In this document: one piece after another, positions 34,863 to 43,793 of the stretch | How the letters are laid out: every line of letters begins with the position of its first letter | Numbering within the stretch: position 1 is the stretch's first letter | Origin: Stagnihabitans sp038231775 | GTDB lineage: Bacteria; Pseudomonadota; Alphaproteobacteria; Rhodobacterales; Rhodobacteraceae | Reading direction: 5' to 3' | Length of the DNA: 64,000 nt | NCBI GenBank assembly: GCA_038231775.1 | Contig: JBBRKS010000002.1 | Coordinates: forward strand, 1 to 64,000 | Program-made: the position numbers and the translations under genes | The notes under the pieces: generated by a model | What the model saw: the letters and a program-made list of their open reading frames with translations, nothing else | Told to the model about the DNA's origin: nothing | Database searches by the model: none

Positions 34863-36656
34863 GTGAACAGCTTGGCACCCCATATGACGCGTCCGGAAAT
34901 ACGGCTGCTGGATGAGGCGGCGATCAATCGGATCGCTGCGGGAGAGGTGGTTGAACGCCCGGCCTCTGCCGTCAAGGAGCTGGTCGAAAACGCGCTGGAC
35001 GCCGGGGCGCGGCGGGTGACGGTGGACTATGCCGCCGGTGGCAAGGTTCTGATCCGCGTCACGGATGATGGTTGCGGCATGACGGGCGATGATCTGCCGC
35101 TGGCCGTGGCGCGACATGCAACCTCAAAAATCGACGGATCAGACTTACTGAACATTCGTTCGTTTGGCTTTCGCGGTGAGGCTTTGGCCAGCCTTGGGTC
35201 GGTTGGTCGGCTCACGTTAACCTCTCGTGCCGCCGGGGCAGAGGGGGTTAGTCTGACGGTTACTGCCGGGCGGATGGGTGCGGTGCGTCCGGCTGGCGCG
35301 GTGCAGGGCACGGTGGTGGAACTGCGCGATCTGTTTTATGCCACACCGGCACGGCTGAAGTTCCTGCGCACCGATCGGGCCGAGGCGGGGGCGATTGCCG
35401 ATGTGCTGCGCCGGTTGGCGATGGCCGAACCGCATGTCGGCTTTGCCCTGAATGAGGTTTGCGAAGGTGAACCGCCGCGCAGTATTCTGCGGCTTGATCC
35501 GGAAAACGGCGATTTCTTTGACGCGCTGCAACGGCGGCTGACGCGGTTGTTGGGGGCGGAGTTTACCGCCAACGCCCTGCGGATAGATGTCGAACGTGAG
35601 GAGATGCGGCTGTCGGGCTATGCCGCTTTGCCAACCTATTCGCGCGGGTCTTCGGTGCAGCAGTTCGTGTTTGTGAACGGGCGTCCGGTATTGGACCGCA
35701 TGCTGATTGGTGCCTTGCGGGTCGCCTATATGGACGTGCTGTCGCGGGATCGGTATCCGGCGGCGGTGCTGAACCTGATCTGCGATCCCGAACGGGTGGA
35801 CGTTAATGTGCATCCTGCCAAATCCGAGGTGCGGTTTCGCGAGCCCGAATCGGTGCGCAGTCTGATCATCACGGGCCTGCGGACTGCCTTGTCCGGGTCG
35901 GGCCATCGGGCGTCCTCGACAGTCGCCGATGCAACGCTTGGGGCGCTGCGGCCCGAACCACCCCGGGTCTACCAGATGGATCGACCCGCTGGCGCCACCC
36001 TGTCGCGGGCCTTTGTTTTGCAGGCACCTTCGGGATTTGCCGAAGCGCCAGTCGCGCCCTTGACTGTTGAGGAAACCTATCCGCTAGGTGCCGCCCGGGC
36101 GCAGGTGCACGAGAATTATATCATCGCCCAGACCGAAACCGGTATCGTGATTGTTGACCAGCACGCCGCCCATGAACGGCTGGTTTATGAACGGCTGAAA
36201 CGTCAACGCAACGAAGCTGGCATCACCGCGCAAGCCTTGCTGATCCCCGAAATTGTTGAACTGTCGGCGGGCGATGCGGTGCGCTTACTAGAGGTTGCGC
36301 AGGACCTTTCCGCCTTGGGGTTGACCATTGAACCCTTTGGCGGCAATGCGATTGCAGTCCGCGAAACCCCGGCAATTCTGGGCAATGTGTCGGCCCGGGC
36401 TTTGGTGCAAGACGTGCTGGATGAGCTTTCAGATCAAGGGGATAGCCCGTCGCTAAGTGCACGGATGGACAGCGTCCTCAGCCGGATGGCATGTCACGGC
36501 TCCATCCGGTCGGGGCGTCAGATGAAGGCCGATGAGATGAACGCGTTGCTGCGCGAGATGGAGGCGACACCGCTGTCAGGCCAGTGCAACCACGGGCGGC
36601 CGACCTATGTGGAACTGAAATTGACAGATATCGAACGATTGTTCGGGCGCAGATGA
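34863..36656 (+). CDS. mutL: DNA mismatch repair protein MutL (endonuclease type)
   Basis: About 597 residues (590 if the ATG at 34884 is used; neither start has a good ribosome binding site). The GHKL ATPase has IAAGEVVERPASAVKELVENALDAGA, VTDDGCGM and SFGFRGEAL. The C-terminal domain contains DQHAAHERLVYE, matching the DQHA(X)2E(X)4E endonuclease motif, plus ACHGSIRSGR and QCNHGRP, the other metal-site motifs. This MutL should therefore nick DNA itself, as expected where MutH is absent. Its stop overlaps the start of rmuC (ATGA). Confidence 0.93.
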   Translation: MNSLAPHMTRPEIRLLDEAAINRIAAGEVVERPASAVKELVENALDAGARRVTVDYAAGGKVLIRVTDDGCGMTGDDLPLAVARHATSKIDGSDLLNIRSFGFRGEALASLGSVGRLTLTSRAAGAEGVSLTVTAGRMGAVRPAGAVQGTVVELRDLFYATPARLKFLRTDRAEAGAIADVLRRLAMAEPHVGFALNEVCEGEPPRSILRLDPENGDFFDALQRRLTRLLGAEFTANALRIDVEREEMRLSGYAALPTYSRGSSVQQFVFVNGRPVLDRMLIGALRVAYMDVLSRDRYPAAVLNLICDPERVDVNVHPAKSEVRFREPESVRSLIITGLRTALSGSGHRASSTVADATLGALRPEPPRVYQMDRPAGATLSRAFVLQAPSGFAEAPVAPLTVEETYPLGAARAQVHENYIIAQTETGIVIVDQHAAHERLVYERLKRQRNEAGITAQALLIPEIVELSAGDAVRLLEVAQDLSALGLTIEPFGGNAIAVRETPAILGNVSARALVQDVLDELSDQGDSPSLSARMDSVLSRMACHGSIRSGRQMKADEMNALLREMEATPLSGQCNHGRPTYVELKLTDIERLFGRR

Positions 36657-37789
36657 TCACGCTGTTCGGCACGAGTTACGCTTGGAATGCGCCCGAAATT
36701 CTGCTCCCTGCCGTGGCTGTTTTTCTGATGCTTGCGCTGCTGCTTTTGGTGTTGCGCGCCTCTGGCCGGGTGTCGCCCTTGCTGATGCAGGAAATGTCGT
36801 GGCTGTCGCAGCGCGTGCAGGGTCTGTCTGATGGGCAAGAGCGTCTTGCAGGCGGTTTGCACCATGTGTCCGAGGCACAAGGCCTGTCGCAAACTGCGAT
36901 GATTCAGATGATGGAAAGCCGGTTGGCCGAGGTGCAAAGGTTCATGGGAGAGACATTGCAAGGATCATCCATGCGAACTGCCCGGTCTTTGGGCGACCTG
37001 CAGCAGCGGCTGGAAACCATCGACAAAGCGCAGGCCAATATCGAAAAACTGTCGGGTAATGTATTGAGTTTGCAGGATATCTTGTCGAACAAACAGGCGC
37101 GTGGTGCCTTTGGCGAGATTCAGTTGCATGACATCGTGGCCAAGGCGCTGCCCCCGGATGCGTACATGATGCAGGCCACGCTGACGAACGGCAAGCGGGT
37201 GGATTGTCTGGTGCATTTGCCCAACCCGCCGGGACCGCTGGCGATTGACGCGAAGTTTCCGCTAGAGGCCTACGAGGCGCTGCGCCGCGCCGAAACGCCG
37301 CGTCAGGTGCACGAGGCGAACGCGGCTTTGCGGACGGCGGTGCGGGCGCATATCCGGGCGATCTCGGACAAATACATCATTGAGGGCGAGACAGCAGACG
37401 GCGCACTGATGTTTTTACCCTCGGAAGCGGTCTATGCCGAGCTGCACGCGAATTTCCCCGAGATCGTTCGGGAAGGGTTTGCGGCGCGGGTTTGGATCGT
37501 GTCTCCGACCACGTGCATGGCCACGCTGAACACGATGCGGGCGATCCTGAAGGACGCAAGACTGCGTGAACAGAGCGGTGCGATCCGCAAGGAACTGGGC
37601 GAATTGTACAAGGATATCGAACGCTTGTCTGAACGCGTCGGCAATCTGGACCGTCACTTTGGTCAGGCTGCCAAGGATATCGAAGAGATCAAGATCAGCT
37701 CTGACAAAGCAGGCAAAAGAGCGCGGCGGTTGGATGCATTTGACTTTGAGGACTTGGCTTTGCCGGCTGTTCAACGGGTTGCCGAATGA
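36653..37789 (+). CDS. rmuC: DNA recombination protein RmuC
   Basis: A 378-residue protein with one N-terminal transmembrane helix (ILLPAVAVFLMLALLLLVL), a coiled coil (about residues 40-140) and a PD-(D/E)XK-like nuclease domain with LSNKQARGAFGEIQLHDIV, RVDCLVHLP and LAIDAKFPLEAYEAL. RmuC limits inversions at short repeats and has been tied to anti-phage restriction. The ATG lies within the mutL stop and its own stop overlaps the hutD-type gene, so the three are one unit. Confidence 0.92.
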   Translation: MITLFGTSYAWNAPEILLPAVAVFLMLALLLLVLRASGRVSPLLMQEMSWLSQRVQGLSDGQERLAGGLHHVSEAQGLSQTAMIQMMESRLAEVQRFMGETLQGSSMRTARSLGDLQQRLETIDKAQANIEKLSGNVLSLQDILSNKQARGAFGEIQLHDIVAKALPPDAYMMQATLTNGKRVDCLVHLPNPPGPLAIDAKFPLEAYEALRRAETPRQVHEANAALRTAVRAHIRAISDKYIIEGETADGALMFLPSEAVYAELHANFPEIVREGFAARVWIVSPTTCMATLNTMRAILKDARLREQSGAIRKELGELYKDIERLSERVGNLDRHFGQAAKDIEEIKISSDKAGKRARRLDAFDFEDLALPAVQRVAE

Positions 37790-38295
37790 TCCGTCACTTA
37801 TCCGCAGCAGACTTTATTGCGATGCCGTGGGCCAATGGCAAAGGCACCACCGTCGAGTTGTTGCGAGTCGAACGAGAGGGGCGGATGATCCTGCGTTTGT
37901 CGCGGGCGATGGTGGTTGAGGAGGGGGCGTTCTCGGTATTTCCGGGGATAGAGCGCAATCTGACAGTGCTCAGCGGGCCGGGATTTGATTTGGTAGGTGA
38001 CGGGGTACATCTGCAGGCGCGGCCCTTGGTGCCAGTCGCTTTTGCGGGGGATTTGGCGGTGCGGGCTGTGGGGGTTTCTGCTGCGTCTGAGGATTTCAAC
38101 GTGATGACTGCGCGGGAATTTCCCCCGGCTAATGTTTGGGTTCATCCGCCGGGGCAGGCGCCAGCCGGGGCTGTTCTCGCGCTGGCAGCGGGCAGGATTG
38201 GCGGGCTGGACGTCAAGCGTTACGATCTGGTTTTGACTGATCAACCGCTGCACCACGATGTTGTCGTCATCGTGGTGCAGGCTGCGGGGCTTTAG
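37786..38295 (+). CDS. HutD family protein
   Basis: A 169-residue cupin-like protein of the HutD/Ves family. It has MPWANGKGTTVELLRV (the W-x-NGxGxT signature), RLSRAMVVEEGAFSVFPGIERNLTVLSGPG, and a C-terminal strand. Family members have been linked to histidine utilisation control, but no hut genes are present here. Start ATGA overlaps rmuC. The stop overlaps by 4 bases the stop of the convergent aldo/keto reductase. Confidence 0.8.
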   Translation: MIRHLSAADFIAMPWANGKGTTVELLRVEREGRMILRLSRAMVVEEGAFSVFPGIERNLTVLSGPGFDLVGDGVHLQARPLVPVAFAGDLAVRAVGVSAASEDFNVMTAREFPPANVWVHPPGQAPAGAVLALAAGRIGGLDVKRYDLVLTDQPLHHDVVVIVVQAAGL

Positions 38296-39260
38296 CAATA
38301 ACGCTCAATCGCGAGGGTCTGATGGTCCGCATAGCGGTCGCCGTAAGCGAAGCCCGGCGGCAGGATGCGGTTGATTTCAGCGTGATCCTCTGCTGTCAGG
38401 GTGATCGCCGCCCCTTGCGCAAACTGGCGGAGATTGGCGGCGGATCTTGTGCCGGGAATCGGGATCAAGTGGTCACCTTTTGAAAGAACCCAGGCGAGTG
38501 CGGTGGCAGGGGTTGACCAGCCACGTGTTGCGCAGAAGGCCCGGAATTCGTTCAGTTTCAAGACGTTCGCCGTGAAGTTCGGCTCTGTAAACCGGGGGTT
38601 CATGCTGCGGAAGCCGTCGGTTGGCAGGGGGAGCGGGGTATCGCCCAGCATGCCACGTGCAAGGGGTGAGAAGGGGATGAAGGCCACGCCAAGTGCCGCG
38701 CAGGCCTGAATCAGACCCAGTTCCGGCAGGCGGGTCCAAAGCGAATATTCGTTCTGAATTGCGGTGCAAGGATGGATGGCATGGGCGCGGCGCAGTGTGT
38801 CGGGGGCGATTTCTGACATGCCGTAGCCGCCGATTTTACCCTCTTCGATCAGGCGGGAGAGGGTGCCGATCACCTCTTCCAACGGGCGGGTATGTTCGCG
38901 GCGGTGGATGTAGAACAGTTCGACATGGTCGCGGTTCAGCCGTTTCAGCGAGGTTTCAAGTTCGGCGCGCAGGTGGCTGTCAGAGTTGTCGATGCGGCGG
39001 GGCGTGGCGTTGACCACGCTGGCTTTGGTGGTGATTGCAACCTGCGGTTTTCGGGACGACAACCATTTGCCAATGACATCCTCGGAAAGTCCCATCCCAT
39101 AGATGTTGGCGGTGTCGATGAACGTGATGCCCTCGTCCAGCATGGCATCAAGACAGGCGAGGCTTTCTGCCTCATCCGTCGGGCCGAAGATGCCGCCGAA
39201 CGACATGGCCCCCAGGCCGATGGCAGAGACTTGGATTGTGCCGAGTTTACGGGTTTGCAT
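38292..39260 (-). CDS. Aldo/keto reductase
   Basis: A 322-residue NADPH-dependent oxidoreductase with a (beta/alpha)8 barrel. The tetrad is visible: D in FIDTANIYGMGLSEDVIG with Y nearby, K in AITTKAS, H in FYIHRREHTRPLEE. MQTRKLGTIQVSAIGLGAMSFG is the typical N-terminus and LIPIPGTRSAANLRQ the cofactor loop. The substrate is undefined. It starts 8 bases after deoD on the same strand, so the two are probably co-transcribed. The ATG at 39260 was chosen because upstream in-frame sequence belongs to deoD. Confidence 0.85.
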   Translation of the reverse strand: MQTRKLGTIQVSAIGLGAMSFGGIFGPTDEAESLACLDAMLDEGITFIDTANIYGMGLSEDVIGKWLSSRKPQVAITTKASVVNATPRRIDNSDSHLRAELETSLKRLNRDHVELFYIHRREHTRPLEEVIGTLSRLIEEGKIGGYGMSEIAPDTLRRAHAIHPCTAIQNEYSLWTRLPELGLIQACAALGVAFIPFSPLARGMLGDTPLPLPTDGFRSMNPRFTEPNFTANVLKLNEFRAFCATRGWSTPATALAWVLSKGDHLIPIPGTRSAANLRQFAQGAAITLTAEDHAEINRILPPGFAYGDRYADHQTLAIERYC

Positions 39261-39268
39261 GGGAATCC

Positions 39269-39973
39269 TCAGGTGAAAGCGGCTTGCAGTGCAACTTCGA
39301 CCATTGCGCCGAATGATCGTTCGCGTTGGTCGGCGGGCAAAGCCTCGCGTGTCAGGATATGGTCCGAAATGGTCAATACGGCAAGGGCGCGGCGTTGATA
39401 GCGGGCGGCGAGGACATAGAGTTCGGCGGCCTCCATCTCGACACACAGGGTGCCGTGGCGTTGCAGTTGGTCGGACAGATCCTGACGTTCATCGTAGAAA
39501 GTGTCCGAGGAGTAGATGCCGCCGACATGAATGGGAACGCCAATGGTCAGCGCGGCCTTGTGCGCGGCGGTCAGCAGACCGAAATCGGCGCAGGGGGCGA
39601 AGTTCAACTCTTTGAAAATGCTGCGCGAAGGCGAACCGTTCGTCGAGGCAGTCTGCGCCAGCACCACATCGCGGACCTTGACGTGGTGTTGCAGCGCACC
39701 GGCGGACCCAATCCGAATGAGCGTTTGGGCACCGTAATCGCGGATCAGTTCGTTGGCGTAGATCGACAGCGACGGCATGCCCATACCAGAGCCGTGGATG
39801 GTAACGCGGTGCCCTTTCCAGGTGCCGGTAAAGCCCAGCATGCCGCGCACCTCGTTCACCAACACCGGGTTTTCAAGGAAATTCTCGGCAGCCCAGCGGG
39901 CGCGGTAGGGGTCGCCCGGCAGTAGGACGGTTTCGGCAATCTCGCCGGGTTTGGCACCGATGTGGAAGGTCAT
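39269..39973 (-). CDS. deoD: Purine nucleoside phosphorylase, DeoD type
   Basis: A 234-residue enzyme cleaving purine (deoxy)ribonucleosides with phosphate. Family motifs: LLPGDPYRARW, HGSGMGMPSLSIYANEL, LIRIGSAGALQ and VEMEAAELYVLAARY. Length fits E. coli DeoD (239), the hexameric class. It lies upstream of the aldo/keto reductase on the minus strand and supports purine salvage together with ade. Confidence 0.92.
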   Translation of the reverse strand: MTFHIGAKPGEIAETVLLPGDPYRARWAAENFLENPVLVNEVRGMLGFTGTWKGHRVTIHGSGMGMPSLSIYANELIRDYGAQTLIRIGSAGALQHHVKVRDVVLAQTASTNGSPSRSIFKELNFAPCADFGLLTAAHKAALTIGVPIHVGGIYSSDTFYDERQDLSDQLQRHGTLCVEMEAAELYVLAARYQRRALAVLTISDHILTREALPADQRERSFGAMVEVALQAAFT

Positions 39974-40091
39974 TGCGGGCTCCTGTTTTGGGAATCCTAG
40001 TCAGCGGCGGCGGGGAAGGCTAGTTTGCTACAGCGCCTTAGTCTGCTTTTTGTGTCGCAATCGTCGAACGCCCGCCAAACCGCTTGAGGAG

Positions 40092-41659
40092 AATGCCACT
40101 CCGGACATCGAAGCACTTCTGGACCAGATCAGCCTTGAGGAGCAGGTCGATCTTTTGTCGGGAGCTGATCCGGCGGGCGGGGGCAGAGGGTGCGGTTCTG
40201 CTGAAGAATGTCGGGCTGTTGCCGTTGGCGCAGGCTGGGACAGTTGCAGTGATCGGGCCGAACGCCAAGGTGGCACAGATCATGGGGAGTGTGTCGGCGC
40301 AGTTTAACCCGCACTACAGGGTCAGCCCGTGGCACGGGTTGGTCGGCAAACTGGGCGAGGATGCGCTGCGTTTTGCGCCCGGCTGCGCCAACGCGCTGTT
40401 TGAGCCGCTGCTGACTGGCCCCATCGAGGTGGAGTTCTTTCATGGCAAGGCTTTGGAAGGCCTGGTTGTCGCGAGCGAGACGCTGGGCAGCGCCACGATG
40501 TTCTGGATCCCGCCGATTGGGAACGGGGCGGTGGAGGTTACAAATTTCTCAGCCCTGATGCGTGCAAAGTCCCGGGCGACTAAGTCAGGTTGAACCGCGT
40601 CGGGCTGACGACGGCGGGTCTTGGCAAGGTTTATGTCGATGGCCGTCCTGTGGTGAACGCCTGGGATGATTGGAAACAGGGTCATACTTTTTTTGAGGAG
40701 GGCTGCGATCAGATTGTGGGTGAAATCTCGCTGACTGAGGGGCAGGAAATTAGAATCGTGATGGATTTCTGCTGCCAGCCGTCAAAGAACCTTGGCGTTT
40801 CGGCTGGTGGTTGGCTGTCCCTTGGGGGATGCGGCGATTGCCGAGGCTGTCGCTGCGGCGCGGGCTGCCGACCGGGCGGTGCTGTTTGTCGGGCGCACGG
40901 CGGAATGGGACACCGAAGGCTGGGACCTGCCGGGGATCGCCTTGCCGGGGCGGCAGGATGACCTGATACAGGTAGTCATTGCGGCCAACCCGAACACGGT
41001 TGTTGTGCTGCAGACCGGGGGGCCGGTTGAAATGCCGTGGCTGGGTGCGGCGCGGGCGGTTTTGCAGGCGTGGTATCCCGGGCAAGAGGCGGGCAACGCG
41101 ATTGACGATGTGCTGTTTGGCACTGAACCCGGCGGGCGGCTGGCGCAGACCTTTCCAAGGGTTTAGGTGGACAACCCGACACACTCACAAAACCCGCAGA
41201 TCTATCCGGGCCTGAACGGGCATGTCCGCGATGAAGAGGGCGTGTTCATCGGCTATCGCCACTACGACCGGATCGGGACGGAGCCGTTGTTCCCGTTTGG
41301 CCACGGGCTTTCCTATATCAGCTTTGGTCTGACTGATGTTGTGGTGGAGGCGTCAGGTGTCGCGGCCACGGTTACAAATTTAGGCGACCGGGCGGGCTCT
41401 ACCGTCGTGCAGGTGTATGTGGGCGATGGTGAAGCGTCGGTCGCTCGGCCGAAGAAAGAGTTGAAGGGGTTCGCCAAGCTGCATCTTGCGATGGGGCAAC
41501 GCCAGCGGGTGGTGATTGCGCTGGTTTGCCTTCTTTGACGTGGCGGTGGGGCAGTGGCGGGTTGAGGCCGGGCTGTTTGAGATGTCGACAGGGTTTTCTG
41601 CCGCTGACCTGCTGTCGGTGGTGGTGATCGAAAGGGCGGCGGCGTTGTTGGCGGCATAG
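40092..41659 (+). pseudogene. GH3 beta-glucosidase remnant with catalytic barrel deleted
   Basis: The 5' end encodes ATPDIEALLDQISLEEQVDLLSGAD, the normal N-terminus of a GH3 enzyme. Within about 20 codons it jumps to AEGAVLLKNVGLLPLA, the start of the second domain, so about 300 residues including the nucleophile are gone. A PA14-like part follows (GKVYVDGRPVVNAWDDW), then AVLFVGRTAEWDTEGWDLPGIALPG, FGTEPGGRLAQTFP and FPFGHGLSYISFGL, and a C-terminal Fn3-like domain, spread over several frames. Stops occur at 40591-40593 and 41164-41166, with frameshifts near 40770 and 41530. Confidence 0.85.
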
Positions 41660-41686
41660 GCGCTGCACCGGAAGGATCAGTGGTCG

Positions 41687-43657
41687 TCAGGCGGCGACAG
41701 CCTTGGGGTCGGCGAGGGTCACGATATCGGCCATGATGCGGTTCAGGTCAAAATCCTTGGGGGTGTAGATGGCCGCGACTCCCATCGCGCGCAACGCCTC
41801 GGCATCGGTGTCGGGGATGATGCCGCCGATGATCACCGGGATCGACAGCCCGGCTTTGCGCAGGCCGTGCAGCACGTCTTCGACCAAGGGCATATGGCTG
41901 CCTGACAGGATCGACAGGCCGATGACGTGGGGCGATTCCTCTAGCGCCTGGGCCACGATGTCGGCGGGGGTGTGGCGGATGCCGTCGTAGTGGATCGCCA
42001 TGCCGCAATCCCGGGCGCGGGCGGTGATCTGTTCGGCGCCGTTCGAATGGCCGTCAAGGCCGGGCTTGCCGATCAGCAGTTTAAGGCGGCGACCAAGGCG
42101 GGTCGATGCGGCATCGACCGCCTGTCGGATCGGGTCAAGGCCTTCGGTGCGGTTTGACGGTGCGGCAGAAACGCCGGTTGGGGCACGGTATTCGCCAAAG
42201 GCGGCGCGGATTGCGGCACCCCACTCGCCCGTGGTCACCCCGGCTTTGGCGGCAGCGATAGACGGGGGCATGATGTTTTCGCCACTCATCGCGGCTTGGC
42301 GCAGGGCGGTCAGGGCGCGGTTGACCGCCACACCGTCGCGGTCAGCACGCCAATGGTGCAGGCGGGTGATCTGATCCGCCTCTGCCTGCGGGTCGGTGGT
42401 GAAGATCGACGAGATGCCGGTGGTCAGCGGTGAGGGTTCGGCCTCGCGGTAACGGTTCACACCGACCACGACCTGATCGCCGCGTTCGATGCGGGCGAGG
42501 CGTTCAGAGTTCGCCTCGACCAAACGTGATTTCATATGGGGGATGGCTGCGACGGCACCGCCCATCGCGTCGATCTGGGCGAGTTCTTCCGAGGCTGCGG
42601 TTTTCAGGGCAGCGACTTTGGCGGCGATTGCCGGGTTGCCGTCGAACAGGTCGGGAAATTCAAGCAGGTCGGTTTCGTAGGCGAGGATTTGTTGCAGACG
42701 CAGCGACCATTGCTGATCCCACGGGCGGGGCAGACCTAGCGCCTCATTCCACGCTGGAAGTTGCACAGCGCGGGCGCGGGCATTTTTCGACAGGGTGACA
42801 GCCAGCATTTCGATCAGGATGCGGGCGACGTTGTTTTCGGGCTGCTGTTCGGTCAGGCCCAGAGAGTTGACCTGCACACCATAGCGAAAACGGCGGTGGC
42901 GTTCGTCGGTGATGCCATAGCGGGTCTGGCACAGGTCATCCCACATTTCGACAAAGGCGCGCATCTTGCACAGTTCGGTGACAAAGCGGATGCCGGCGTT
43001 GACGAAGAAAGAGATGCGGCCGACCATCGCTGGGAAATCCTCAGGGGCCACTTTGGCGCGTAGGTCATCCAGCACGGCGATGGCGGTGGCCAGCGCATAG
43101 GCCAGTTCCTGTTCCGGCGTCGCACCCGCCTCTTGCAGGTGGTAGGAACACACGTTCATCGGATTCCACTTTGGCAGGGCCTTGGCGGTGTAGGCGGCAA
43201 CATCGGTTATCATGCGAAGTGAGGGCGCCGGGGGGCAGATATAGGTGCCGCGCGACAGGTATTCCTTGATGATATCGTTCTGCACGGTGCCCTGCAGGGT
43301 GGCAATATCAGCGCCTTGCTCTTCAGCGACCGCCACGTACAGAGCCAAAAGCCAGGGTGCTGTGGCGTTGATCGTCATCGAGGTGTTCATCTGGCTGAGG
43401 GGAATGTCAGCGAAAAGCGCGCGGATGTCGCCCAGGTGGCCAATGGGCACGCCGACTTTGCCGACCTCGCCACGCGACAGGATGTGGTCGCTGTCATAGC
43501 CGGTCTGGGTGGGCAGATCGAAGGCGACCGACAGGCCGGTTTGCCCTTTCGCAAGGTTGCCGCGATACAGCGCGTTAGAGGCCGCAGCGGTCGAATGGCC
43601 CGCATAGGTGCGAAACAGCCAGGGTTGGTCTTTTTGCGGGGGTATCGGCGTCTGCAT
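41687..43657 (-). CDS. ecm: Ethylmalonyl-CoA mutase (B12-dependent)
   Basis: A 656-residue adenosylcobalamin mutase converting (2R)-ethylmalonyl-CoA to (2S)-methylsuccinyl-CoA in the ethylmalonyl-CoA pathway of acetyl-CoA assimilation. The N-terminal barrel has WLFRTYAGHSTAAASNALYR and FDLPTQTGYDSDH. The C-terminal B12 domain has KPGLDGHSNGAEQ (DxHxxG), GLSILSGSHM and IIGGIIPDTDAEAL. The single-chain form with an N-terminus shorter than methylmalonyl-CoA mutase, and ccr only 2 kb away, favour Ecm over Mcm. The start at 43657 (MQTPIPPQK) follows AGAGGCCGCC. Confidence 0.88.
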   Translation of the reverse strand: MQTPIPPQKDQPWLFRTYAGHSTAAASNALYRGNLAKGQTGLSVAFDLPTQTGYDSDHILSRGEVGKVGVPIGHLGDIRALFADIPLSQMNTSMTINATAPWLLALYVAVAEEQGADIATLQGTVQNDIIKEYLSRGTYICPPAPSLRMITDVAAYTAKALPKWNPMNVCSYHLQEAGATPEQELAYALATAIAVLDDLRAKVAPEDFPAMVGRISFFVNAGIRFVTELCKMRAFVEMWDDLCQTRYGITDERHRRFRYGVQVNSLGLTEQQPENNVARILIEMLAVTLSKNARARAVQLPAWNEALGLPRPWDQQWSLRLQQILAYETDLLEFPDLFDGNPAIAAKVAALKTAASEELAQIDAMGGAVAAIPHMKSRLVEANSERLARIERGDQVVVGVNRYREAEPSPLTTGISSIFTTDPQAEADQITRLHHWRADRDGVAVNRALTALRQAAMSGENIMPPSIAAAKAGVTTGEWGAAIRAAFGEYRAPTGVSAAPSNRTEGLDPIRQAVDAASTRLGRRLKLLIGKPGLDGHSNGAEQITARARDCGMAIHYDGIRHTPADIVAQALEESPHVIGLSILSGSHMPLVEDVLHGLRKAGLSIPVIIGGIIPDTDAEALRAMGVAAIYTPKDFDLNRIMADIVTLADPKAVAA

Positions 43658-43793
43658 GGCGGCCTCTTGAGTCGGCTTCGCAATTTTATTGCGGATGTAG
43701 GTGAGTAACAGCAAGTTTCGGCAAGTGTCAATTCGCTGCACTGCGGCGCGGGCTGGATTTGCGCGAGAGTGTACGGCGTGGCATGGTGCCGGA

